Source: Bacteroidales bacterium UBA5382
Lineage (GTDB): Bacteria; Bacteroidota; Bacteroidia; Bacteroidales; Dysgonomonadaceae
DNA: 43,947 nt
Reading direction: 5' to 3'
Assembly: GCA_002409745.1 (NCBI GenBank)
Contig: DHOU01000030.1
Span: forward strand, 1-43,947
The position numbers and the translations under genes are program-made. Each line of letters begins with the position of its first letter. Positions within the stretch are counted from its first letter, which is position 1. Under the pieces are notes generated by a model. It was not told the origin of the DNA and made no database searches. It saw nothing but the letters and a program-made list of their open reading frames with translations. Of this stretch, positions 1-6,588 are shown one piece after another.

Positions 1-203
1 ATTTATAGAAGAAAGTTATAAAAAGTAATCGCGAAAAGAAATACTTTTTTTTCGAAAAGATATGCTAACAGGCGATTTTTAACTTCATTTAAACCTACCG
101 GACTTAACTTGCTTCATTTTTAACCGATTAAAAACTTTTCTTGTCCTGACAAAAGCGATTCGGAAAGGGCTCGATTTAATAAAAATTCAATAAAACAGGC
201 ATC

Positions 204-230
204 GACAGGCACACCTGTCATTTTTCTTTT
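204..230 (+). terminator. Rho-independent terminator, orphan
   Basis: GACAGG at 204-209 and CCTGTC at 214-219 form a 6-bp stem with a CACA loop, followed by ATTTTTCTTTT. The T-run lies on the plus side only, so it would stop plus-strand transcription. No plus-strand gene lies before it in the window, so it may end a gene or RNA whose body is upstream of base 1. Confidence 0.5.
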
Positions 231-307
231 ACGTTAAAAACAAAGCGAAAAAGTTTCGGGATGTAAGGAAATCGGCATTTTCTACGTTTATTTTGAAAGA
301 GATGCAT

Positions 308-315
308 TATATTTG
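308..315 (+). promoter_or_regulatory. Promoter -7 box (TATATTTG)
   Basis: The octamer matches the Bacteroidetes -7 consensus TAnnTTTG. No well-spaced -33 TTTG is seen; the nearest, at 292-295, is too close. It could drive tldD with a leader of about 250 nt that crosses both repeat modules, or a short RNA. Confidence 0.3.
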
Positions 316-400
316 CAAGAACATTCACACTAAACGAAGGAACGGTTTTGAATTTTCCGAATGATCTGATTTTGTTTATTCTTTTAGGCTGTTTTTTGCC

Positions 401-500
401 TTTTTTGCGCCTTTGAACTTTCCTATCTTTCAAATAGGCCGCTATTTGATGTGAAACGAAAGTTCAAATCCATCAAAAAATGACTAAAAAACGCCGCATA
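401..500 (+). repeat. 100-bp imperfect palindromic repeat, copy 1
   Basis: This block aligns without gaps to 21831-21930 with 8 differences in 100 positions by eye. Nested inverted repeats are visible: CAAATAG (431-437) with CTATTTG (442-448) around a 4-nt loop, and GAACTTTC (415-422) with GAAAGTTC (458-465). It could be a REP- or MITE-like element or a structured RNA leader. Nothing in it looks coding. Confidence 0.8.
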
Positions 501-520
501 AAAAAAATTCAAACCAGTTT

Positions 521-550
521 CTAAGAAACTATTTAAATTTCTTGCGAAAG
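521..550 (+). repeat. Single terminal-repeat arm, family with core TGTTTAAATTTC
   Basis: This arm matches the left end of the complete element at 12667-12854, sharing AGAAACT, TTTAAATTTCTTGCGAAAGG and the following TTT. The opposite arm is missing here because the tldD reading frame begins at 572. It therefore looks like a solo arm or a truncated element lying directly in front of a gene. Confidence 0.7.
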
Positions 551-571
551 GCTTTAATTAAACTATTCTTT

Positions 572-2092
572 ATGAACAGACGAAATTTTATCCATACGGG
601 CAGTCTGGCATTAGCCGGGACCATCGTTACACGCCCGTTCGCTAACGCGTCCCCCAAACACACTGCCGCCACGGCCGTAAACGCCGCGATGGATCATTTC
701 GGGGTGAGTAAAAACGATATCCGAAACACCTTGGCCGCCGCCCTCGAAAAAGGCGGCGATTATGCCGATTTGTTCTTTGAGCATACATTCAACAACTACG
801 TGGGATTGCAGGACGGCGCCGTGAACCGCTGCAACTCGAACATCGATTTCGGCATGGGCGTGAGGGTGTTGTCGGGCGACCAAACGGGGTATGCCTATAT
901 CGAAGACATCACCCCGCAAGAGATGCTCAAAGCGGCGCGTACGGCGGCACGTATCGCCGACGGCAGCGCAAAAACAGCTCCTGCGGCGCTGACCGAAAAA
1001 CCGCTAAAGAAAAACTATTACACGGTTTCGACCCGCTGGGAGGAGGTTTTACTGAAAGATAAAACGCCGTATCTGCAACAACTCAATGAAAAGGTCTTCG
1101 CTCTCGACAAACGGGTGCAGAAGGTGTCGGCCTCGCTGAGCGACAGCACCACGCACATTCTTTTCTGCAATTCCGAGGGTGTCAGTTACTACGATTACCG
1201 CCCCATGTCGTCGCTCTCGGCGCTTTGCATCATGCAGGAAAACGGGCGCACCGAAAGCAATTATGCATCGCGGGCTTACCGCAAGGGATTTGAATTTCTG
1301 ACGGACGAACTGACGGATGTCATCGCCCGCGAAGCCGTCGAAAAAACGGCTCTCCTATTTAAAGCCGTGAAGCCCAAGGGCGGCGAAATGCCGGTGGTGA
1401 TGGGCGCCGGCGGATCGGGCATCTTGCTGCACGAAGCCATCGGACATGCTTTCGAGGCCGACTTTAACCGGAAAAACGTCTCGATATTTGCCGGACAACT
1501 TCACAAGAAGGTCTGCAACGAACATATCAATGTGGTGGACGACGGCACCATCCCCTTTAACCGAGGGTCGGTGAACATCGACGATGAAGGCACGGACGGG
1601 CAAAAGACGTATATCGTGCGCGAAGGCATCCTGACGAGCTATCTGCACGACCGCATCAGCGCCCGCCATTACGGCATCGCTTCCACCGGTAACGGCCGCC
1701 GCGAATCATTCCGCTATCCGCCCATGCCGCGCATGCGCGCCACGTACATGGAGGCGGGCGACCGCAAGGAAAAAGACATTATTGCCAGTGTGAAGAAGGG
1801 GATCTTCGTCGATAACTTCACCAACGGGCAAGTGCAGATCGGCGCGGGCGACTTCACCTTCTTTGTGAAATCGGGCTACCTGATCGAAAACGGCGAACTG
1901 ACGCAACCCATTAAGGATATCAACATCATCGGAAACGGCCCCAAGGCATTGGCCGACATTACCCTTGTCGCCGATAATCCGGCCATTGACAACGGCACTT
2001 GGACATGCGGAAAAGACGGGCAATCGTGTCCCGTGACCTGCGGCATGCCTTCGGCCTTGGTCGGCAAACTCACCGTGGGAGGAAACAGCTAG
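572..2092 (+). CDS. tldD: TldD-family metalloprotease with Tat-like signal peptide
   Basis: TldD is the catalytic subunit of the TldD/TldE (PmbA) zinc protease, which trims unfolded peptides and in other bacteria processes microcins and CcdA. The family metal motif HExxxH is present as HEAIGH (residues 287-292). The frame is open from a TTG at 542, but those ten extra codons lie in the repeat arm, so I place the start at the ATG at 572, giving 506 aa. The N-terminus has a twin arginine (R3-R4, NRRNF) followed by a hydrophobic stretch ending near an Ala-rich site, which resembles a Tat export signal. The next gene, 108 bp on, encodes the TldE-like partner, which has no such signal. Family call is secure; export is an inference. 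Confidence 0.93.
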   Translation: MNRRNFIHTGSLALAGTIVTRPFANASPKHTAATAVNAAMDHFGVSKNDIRNTLAAALEKGGDYADLFFEHTFNNYVGLQDGAVNRCNSNIDFGMGVRVLSGDQTGYAYIEDITPQEMLKAARTAARIADGSAKTAPAALTEKPLKKNYYTVSTRWEEVLLKDKTPYLQQLNEKVFALDKRVQKVSASLSDSTTHILFCNSEGVSYYDYRPMSSLSALCIMQENGRTESNYASRAYRKGFEFLTDELTDVIAREAVEKTALLFKAVKPKGGEMPVVMGAGGSGILLHEAIGHAFEADFNRKNVSIFAGQLHKKVCNEHINVVDDGTIPFNRGSVNIDDEGTDGQKTYIVREGILTSYLHDRISARHYGIASTGNGRRESFRYPPMPRMRATYMEAGDRKEKDIIASVKKGIFVDNFTNGQVQIGAGDFTFFVKSGYLIENGELTQPIKDINIIGNGPKALADITLVADNPAIDNGTWTCGKDGQSCPVTCGMPSALVGKLTVGGNS

Positions 2093-2125
2093 TAATGACT
2101 AATGACTAATGACTAATTATAAATG
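2093..2125 (+). repeat. Post-stop tandem tract of 7-bp words (TAATGAC)
   Basis: Directly after the tldD stop codon the coding strand reads TAATGAC three times and then decays into related words. It is one of seven short-word tracts in this window that start at a stop codon. Confidence 0.75.
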
Positions 2126-2200
2126 GCCAATGAATCATAAAAATCATTCACCAGTCACAGTTGGTCACTTATCATTTTAAACAACCAAATAAATACGCAC

Positions 2201-3520
2201 ATGCTATCAAACAATCATAAAAAATTAGCCGAATGGGCTATGGATTATGCCCTATCGAACGGATGCCAGGCCGCCCGAGTCTCTCTTTACGCCGGATCGA
2301 ACAGTTCGTTCGAATTGCGCGACGCCAAGATGGACAAGTTGCAACAGACATCGGAAAGCGGCTTGAGCCTGTCGCTGTATGTTGACGGCCGTTACGGAAC
2401 CTATTCGACCAACCGCCTCGATAAAAAAGAACTCTCTTCTTTCATCAAAAACGGAATCGAATCGACTCGCTTCCTGGCAAAAGACGAGGCCCGCGTACTC
2501 CCCGACCCTGCCCGATATTACCAAGGCGGCCGCCCCGACCTGCAACTGCTCGACCCGGATTTCAACTCGGTCGATCCCGATGCAAAAAAGGCTCTGGCCG
2601 AAGACATCGCCCGGGAAGCTCTTGGCAAAGATCCTCGCATCATCTCGGTCGAATCATCGTACGGCGACGGCGACTCGTTCAACTATTTACTCGCGAGCAA
2701 CGGTTTTAAGGGCGAAAGCCAACGTTCATGGTATTCGCTTTCGGCCAGCGTGGCGGTAAAAGGCGACAACGAGGCGCGGCCGTCATCCTACTGGTACGAA
2801 TCGTCGCCGCAACTATCGTCCCTCATCAAAAAAGGCATCGGCGAGAAAGCCCTGCAACGGGTACTGCGCAAAATCGGACAACAAAAAGCAGCCTCCGGTA
2901 AATACACGCTCATCGTCGACCCGTTGAATGCCGCCAACTTGTTATCGCCTCTTATCAGAGCCCTCTACGGCTCGGCATTGCAACAGAAAAATTCGTTTCT
3001 GCTCGACAAAATCGACACCAAGATAGGCAGCAACGCATTCACCCTCATCGACGAGCCGCATCTTACCGGTGCACCCGGCGCGCGATATTTCGACAACGAA
3101 GGCGTGGGCACCCAACGTCGTGAAGTGTTTCGCCAAGGAGTGCTCAAAACATATTTTATCGACACGTACAACGCGAAAAAAATGCAGATCGAGCCGACCA
3201 TTTCCTCGCCGTCGATACTGATATTAACTCCCGGCACCAACAATCTCGACGCGTTAGTCGCAGGGGTAGACAAAGGGATTTTGGTTACCGGTTTCAACGG
3301 CGGCAATTGCAACGCCACCACCGGCGACTTCTCCTATGGCATCGAAGGATTTCTGGTGGAAGGGGGAGCCCTGAGCCGTCCGGTATCGGAAATGAACATC
3401 ACGGGCAACATGATCCGGTTATGGTCGTCGCTGACGGAAGCAGGCAACGACGCCCGCCTCACTTCGTCCTGGCGCATACCGTCATTGGTCTTCGACGAAG
3501 TCGATTTCAGCGGATTGTAA
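2201..3520 (+). CDS. TldE/PmbA-like protein, partner of TldD
   Basis: This 439-aa protein belongs to the TldD/PmbA superfamily and follows tldD in the same direction. It shows the family fold features (an early Asp/Gln-rich strand region and the C-terminal Gly-rich GNMIRLW-like segment) but lacks the HExxxH zinc motif, as is known for TldE subunits, which form the heterodimer with catalytic TldD. It starts at the ATG at 2201 after an A/T-rich leader. No signal peptide is visible: the N-terminus is charged (SNNHKKLAEW). That is odd if TldD is exported, since the two would sit in different compartments. PmbA is the older name for TldE. Confidence 0.88.
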   Translation: MLSNNHKKLAEWAMDYALSNGCQAARVSLYAGSNSSFELRDAKMDKLQQTSESGLSLSLYVDGRYGTYSTNRLDKKELSSFIKNGIESTRFLAKDEARVLPDPARYYQGGRPDLQLLDPDFNSVDPDAKKALAEDIAREALGKDPRIISVESSYGDGDSFNYLLASNGFKGESQRSWYSLSASVAVKGDNEARPSSYWYESSPQLSSLIKKGIGEKALQRVLRKIGQQKAASGKYTLIVDPLNAANLLSPLIRALYGSALQQKNSFLLDKIDTKIGSNAFTLIDEPHLTGAPGARYFDNEGVGTQRREVFRQGVLKTYFIDTYNAKKMQIEPTISSPSILILTPGTNNLDALVAGVDKGILVTGFNGGNCNATTGDFSYGIEGFLVEGGALSRPVSEMNITGNMIRLWSSLTEAGNDARLTSSWRIPSLVFDEVDFSGL

Positions 3521-3597
3521 TTAAATTGGAGGTTGGAGGATAGAGGTTGGAGGATAGTGATGGAGAATAGTGGCTGGAGGATAGGGATGGGTTAGGA
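3521..3597 (+). repeat. Post-stop tract of GGTTGGAGGATAG-type words
   Basis: Starting a few bases after the tldE stop, the coding strand repeats GGTTGGAGGATAG and variants (GGAGAATAG, GGCTGGAGGATAG, GGGATGGG) for about 75 bp. It is G/A-rich with no reading frame of note and no T-run terminator. Confidence 0.75.
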
Positions 3598-3666
3598 ATG
3601 AGCAACTCGAGTTATCGTCCAACGTTTTTTAATAGGGTTTTTAATCGCTTTCTCAACGGTTTTCGT

Positions 3667-3674
3667 TACTTTTG
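3667..3674 (+). promoter_or_regulatory. Promoter -7 box (TACTTTTG) for PBP1A
   Basis: A TAnnTTTG octamer lies 50 bp before the PBP1A start codon. The -33 element is degenerate (T-rich, no exact TTTG), so only the -7 half is supported. Confidence 0.5.
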
Positions 3675-3723
3675 CGTGGAAATCAAAAAGCAACTTATTT
3701 TGCATAGCACTTTGTGACACATT

Positions 3724-6132
3724 ATGGCTAAAAACAAAACCGTTCGCGGCAAACAAAAGAAATCGCAGAAAGATACTGCCAAACCCGGCATTGTCAAATG
3801 GATGTGGCGCATCTTCGGCATCGCCTGCATCGCCATCGCCCTCTTCTTCATGCTCATTGCAGCCGGCGCTATCGGCTACATACCGGAAATCGACGAACTC
3901 CAAAATCCAATCGATAAATATGCCTCCCAGGTACTCTCGTCCGATGATCAATTGCTTTTCACCTATTCGCAAAGCGACGAGAACCGCTTGTTCATCGATT
4001 ACTCCGAGTTGTCGCCCTATCTCATTCAGGCGCTCGTTTCGACGGAAGATGTCCGCTATTATTCACATTCCGGCATCGATATGATCGGTTTGGGAAGAGC
4101 CGTCTTCAAAACCATCCTTTTACAACAGGAAGGCAGCGGCGGCGGAAGTACCATCACCCAGCAATTAGCCAAACTGCTTTATTCGCCTACCGCGAGCAAC
4201 AAGTTGCAACGTCTTCTGCAAAAACCCATTGAATGGGTGATTGCCGTCAAGCTCGAACGCTATTATTCGAAAGACGAAATCATCAATCTGTATCTGAACA
4301 AGTACGACTTCAATTACAACGCCGTCGGCATCGAATCGGCCGCCCGTACGTATTTTAATAAAACGCCCGACAAACTCACTATCGAAGAGGCCGCCACCCT
4401 CATCGGCATGCTGAAGAACTCGTCGCTCTACAACCCCGTGCGGCGCTCCGAAATCACCACGCAACGCCGAAACATCGTGTTGGCCCAAATGCAAAAGGCG
4501 GGCTACCTGAAGAAACAGGAGGCCGACTCGCTCAAAAAGCTGCCTATCGACCTCGACTTCAACCGTTCCAGCCATGTGAATGTGCTGGCACCTTACTATC
4601 GCCAACATTTGGCTATTATGATGATGGCGAAGAAGCCGGATAAAAAGAATTATGCTTCGTGGCAAGGCCAACAATTCACAGAAGACTCGCTGGCATGGCT
4701 CGAAAATCCGCTCTACGGATGGTGCAATAAAAATAAAAAAACCGATGGGGCGAACTATAACATTTACACCGACGGACTCAAAATTTATTCGACCATCGAT
4801 TCGCGCATCCAGCGTCATGCCGAAGAGGCGGTGAGGGAACATCTCGGCGATTACCTGCAAGATATGTTCTTTAAAGAAAAAGCGGGACGCAAGTACGCTC
4901 CTTATTCGAATGAAGTAAGCGCCGAAGTGGAAGGCTTGCTCACTCGGGCCATGAAGCAGACCGAGCGCTACCGGTTGATGAAAAAAGCCGGTAAAAGCGA
5001 ATACGAAATACTGAAGGTTTTCAAAGACAAGAAAGTGGAGATGAAAGTGTTTGCGTGGAACAATGCCGGGGAGATCGACACGCTGATGACACCCTGGGAT
5101 TCGATTCGTTACCACAAGAGTTTCCTGCGTGCCGGATTCATGGCGATGAGCCCTGTCACCGGACACGTGAAAGCCTATGTAGGCGGCCCTGATTTTCAGT
5201 TTTTCAAATACGATATGGTCAGTACGGGTAAACGGCAGATCGGTTCTACCATCAAGCCTTATTTATACACGTTGGCGATGGAAGAAGGCATGACGCCCTG
5301 CGACGAAGTGGTACACGAACCGCAAACGCTGATGACTGAAACCGGCGAGCCGTGGACGCCCCGCAACCCCGGAGCTAAAAACGTCGGAGCGACGGTTACC
5401 ATCAAATGGGGTTTACAAGCGTCGAGCAACTGGGTCACGGCCTACCTGATGAAACTGTTTTCGCCCTATGCCTTCGCCCGCCTGTTGTCCTCTTTCGGTT
5501 TGAAAACGCCGGCTCCTCCGGTGGTATCGTTGGCGCTCGGGCCTAACGAAGCCTCCGTCTCCGAAATGGTCGGCGCGTACACCGCTTTTGTCCACAAGGG
5601 CATCCGCATCGACCCGATGCTCGTCACCCGTATCGAAGACTCGTATGGTAACGTAGTGGCCACATTTGTCCCCAACATGCACGAAATATTCAGCGAAAGC
5701 ACGTCGTACAAAATGCTCGACATGCTCAAAGGGGTGGTCGACGGCGGAACGGGTAACCGCCTGCGATGGCGCTATAACCTGAAAGGGCAAATGGGCGGAA
5801 AAACGGGTACGACCAATAACAATTCCGACGGATGGTTCATGTCGTTCACGCCCGAGCTGGTAGCCGGCTGTTGGGTGGGCGGTGAAGAACGTTCGATTCA
5901 TTTCGACCGGATGGCGTATGGCCAAGGTGCGAGCATGGCGCTGCCGATTCACGGATTGTTTTATCAGAAGATTTATGCCGATACGGATCTCAAAATGACG
6001 GACGACGGCGTGTTTGATATTCCTCCCGCCTATCAGAATCCGTGTTATGACTTACAAAAGTATTCTCCCGACTTTTATCAAAGTGAAGATCCTCTCAGCG
6101 GCAGCGAGGGGATTGACGATATTTTCGAATAA
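3724..6132 (+). CDS. Penicillin-binding protein 1A, bifunctional class A
   Basis: This 802-aa enzyme polymerises glycan strands and cross-links peptidoglycan in the periplasm, anchored in the inner membrane. A Lys/Arg-rich cytoplasmic tail (1-25) precedes one membrane segment (about 30-50). The glycosyltransferase 51 domain follows, with probable catalytic Glu108 in EDVRYYSHSGID and the GSTITQQLAK motif. The transpeptidase domain has all three expected motifs: STIK with nucleophile Ser508 and Lys511, SSN at 567-569, and KTGT at 693-696. Length is normal for the family. The start at 3724 follows a good -7 box. The next gene begins 5 bp after its stop, but their functions do not obviously connect. 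Confidence 0.95.
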   Translation: MAKNKTVRGKQKKSQKDTAKPGIVKWMWRIFGIACIAIALFFMLIAAGAIGYIPEIDELQNPIDKYASQVLSSDDQLLFTYSQSDENRLFIDYSELSPYLIQALVSTEDVRYYSHSGIDMIGLGRAVFKTILLQQEGSGGGSTITQQLAKLLYSPTASNKLQRLLQKPIEWVIAVKLERYYSKDEIINLYLNKYDFNYNAVGIESAARTYFNKTPDKLTIEEAATLIGMLKNSSLYNPVRRSEITTQRRNIVLAQMQKAGYLKKQEADSLKKLPIDLDFNRSSHVNVLAPYYRQHLAIMMMAKKPDKKNYASWQGQQFTEDSLAWLENPLYGWCNKNKKTDGANYNIYTDGLKIYSTIDSRIQRHAEEAVREHLGDYLQDMFFKEKAGRKYAPYSNEVSAEVEGLLTRAMKQTERYRLMKKAGKSEYEILKVFKDKKVEMKVFAWNNAGEIDTLMTPWDSIRYHKSFLRAGFMAMSPVTGHVKAYVGGPDFQFFKYDMVSTGKRQIGSTIKPYLYTLAMEEGMTPCDEVVHEPQTLMTETGEPWTPRNPGAKNVGATVTIKWGLQASSNWVTAYLMKLFSPYAFARLLSSFGLKTPAPPVVSLALGPNEASVSEMVGAYTAFVHKGIRIDPMLVTRIEDSYGNVVATFVPNMHEIFSESTSYKMLDMLKGVVDGGTGNRLRWRYNLKGQMGGKTGTTNNNSDGWFMSFTPELVAGCWVGGEERSIHFDRMAYGQGASMALPIHGLFYQKIYADTDLKMTDDGVFDIPPAYQNPCYDLQKYSPDFYQSEDPLSGSEGIDDIFE

Positions 6133-6137
6133 GCGGG

Positions 6138-6464
6138 ATGAAAAGAGAAACGGGAAAAAGAATCATTTGTGTATGGATAGTATTTCTATCACTCATGCCG
6201 TTTTTTGTCGTGAAAAGCGTTCACGTTCATCATCATGAATCTGTTCTTTATTCGAGTTGCTGTGATCGTAGTTGCAGTGGGATCGACAATCTTCAGGATT
6301 CATGTCTCGTTTGTCATTTCATACTTTCCCCTTTCCTTGAGTCCGATACTTTCGAGTTGACGTTTTACACGGAATTGCTTTCCTGTCAATTTTCCGGACA
6401 CGAAATCGGGAAGGTGTGCGACATCGACTATTCTTACGGTTCGCGGGCTCCTCCCGTTTTCTAA
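6138..6464 (+). CDS. Small exported or membrane Cys/His-rich protein
   Basis: This 108-aa protein has a positively charged N-terminus and one hydrophobic segment (about residues 9-26). After it comes a His cluster (HVHHH, about 29-33) and several cysteines, including SCCDRSC and a CLVCHF segment. Small Bacteroidetes proteins of this kind, with His clusters and a CxxCHF-type motif, often sit just before TonB receptors thought to take up metals; that is recalled context, not a database match. It starts 5 bp after the PBP1A stop and ends 124 bp before the receptor gene. A role in metal sensing or delivery is an inference. I do not recognise a named family with certainty. Confidence 0.65.
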   Translation: MKRETGKRIICVWIVFLSLMPFFVVKSVHVHHHESVLYSSCCDRSCSGIDNLQDSCLVCHFILSPFLESDTFELTFYTELLSCQFSGHEIGKVCDIDYSYGSRAPPVF

Positions 6465-6506
6465 CCTCATTTTATTCTCATTTTCTTATTTATTTCATCG
6501 ATAAAC

Positions 6507-6561
6507 GGAGGCTGCGACCGGGGGATGCAACATATATTCTCTTTCCTGTGTCGCAGTCTCC
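6507..6561 (+). promoter_or_regulatory. Long-stem hairpin upstream of TonB receptor
   Basis: GGAGGCTGCGAC at 6507-6518 pairs with GTCGCAGTCTCC at 6550-6561: a 12-bp stem with one G-T wobble and a 31-nt loop. No T-run follows, and the receptor ATG is 27 bp downstream. It could be a leader structure controlling the receptor, or a processing site between the two genes. Confidence 0.5.
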
Positions 6562-6588
6562 CTATCAATATAAATTCAAAAAACAATA

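Larger units (their letters stand above)
1..571. other. Gene-free region upstream of tldD
   Basis: No convincing gene is visible on either strand. A minus-strand open frame at 218-433 is Lys/Arg-rich and runs into the repeat at 401-500, so it is not accepted. The stretch holds a hairpin plus T-run (204-230), a promoter-like -7 box (308-315), an imperfect palindromic repeat (401-500) and one arm of a second repeat family (521-550) that nearly reaches the tldD start codon. Confidence 0.7.

Noticed and set aside
218..433. Minus-strand 71-codon frame rich in Lys and Arg
   Set aside because: It overlaps the palindromic repeat at 401-500, has A/T-driven composition and no promoter or family features.
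4165..5166. Minus-strand 333-codon frame inside PBP1A
   Set aside because: It lies fully opposite a confidently identified gene; length results from codon bias of the sense strand.
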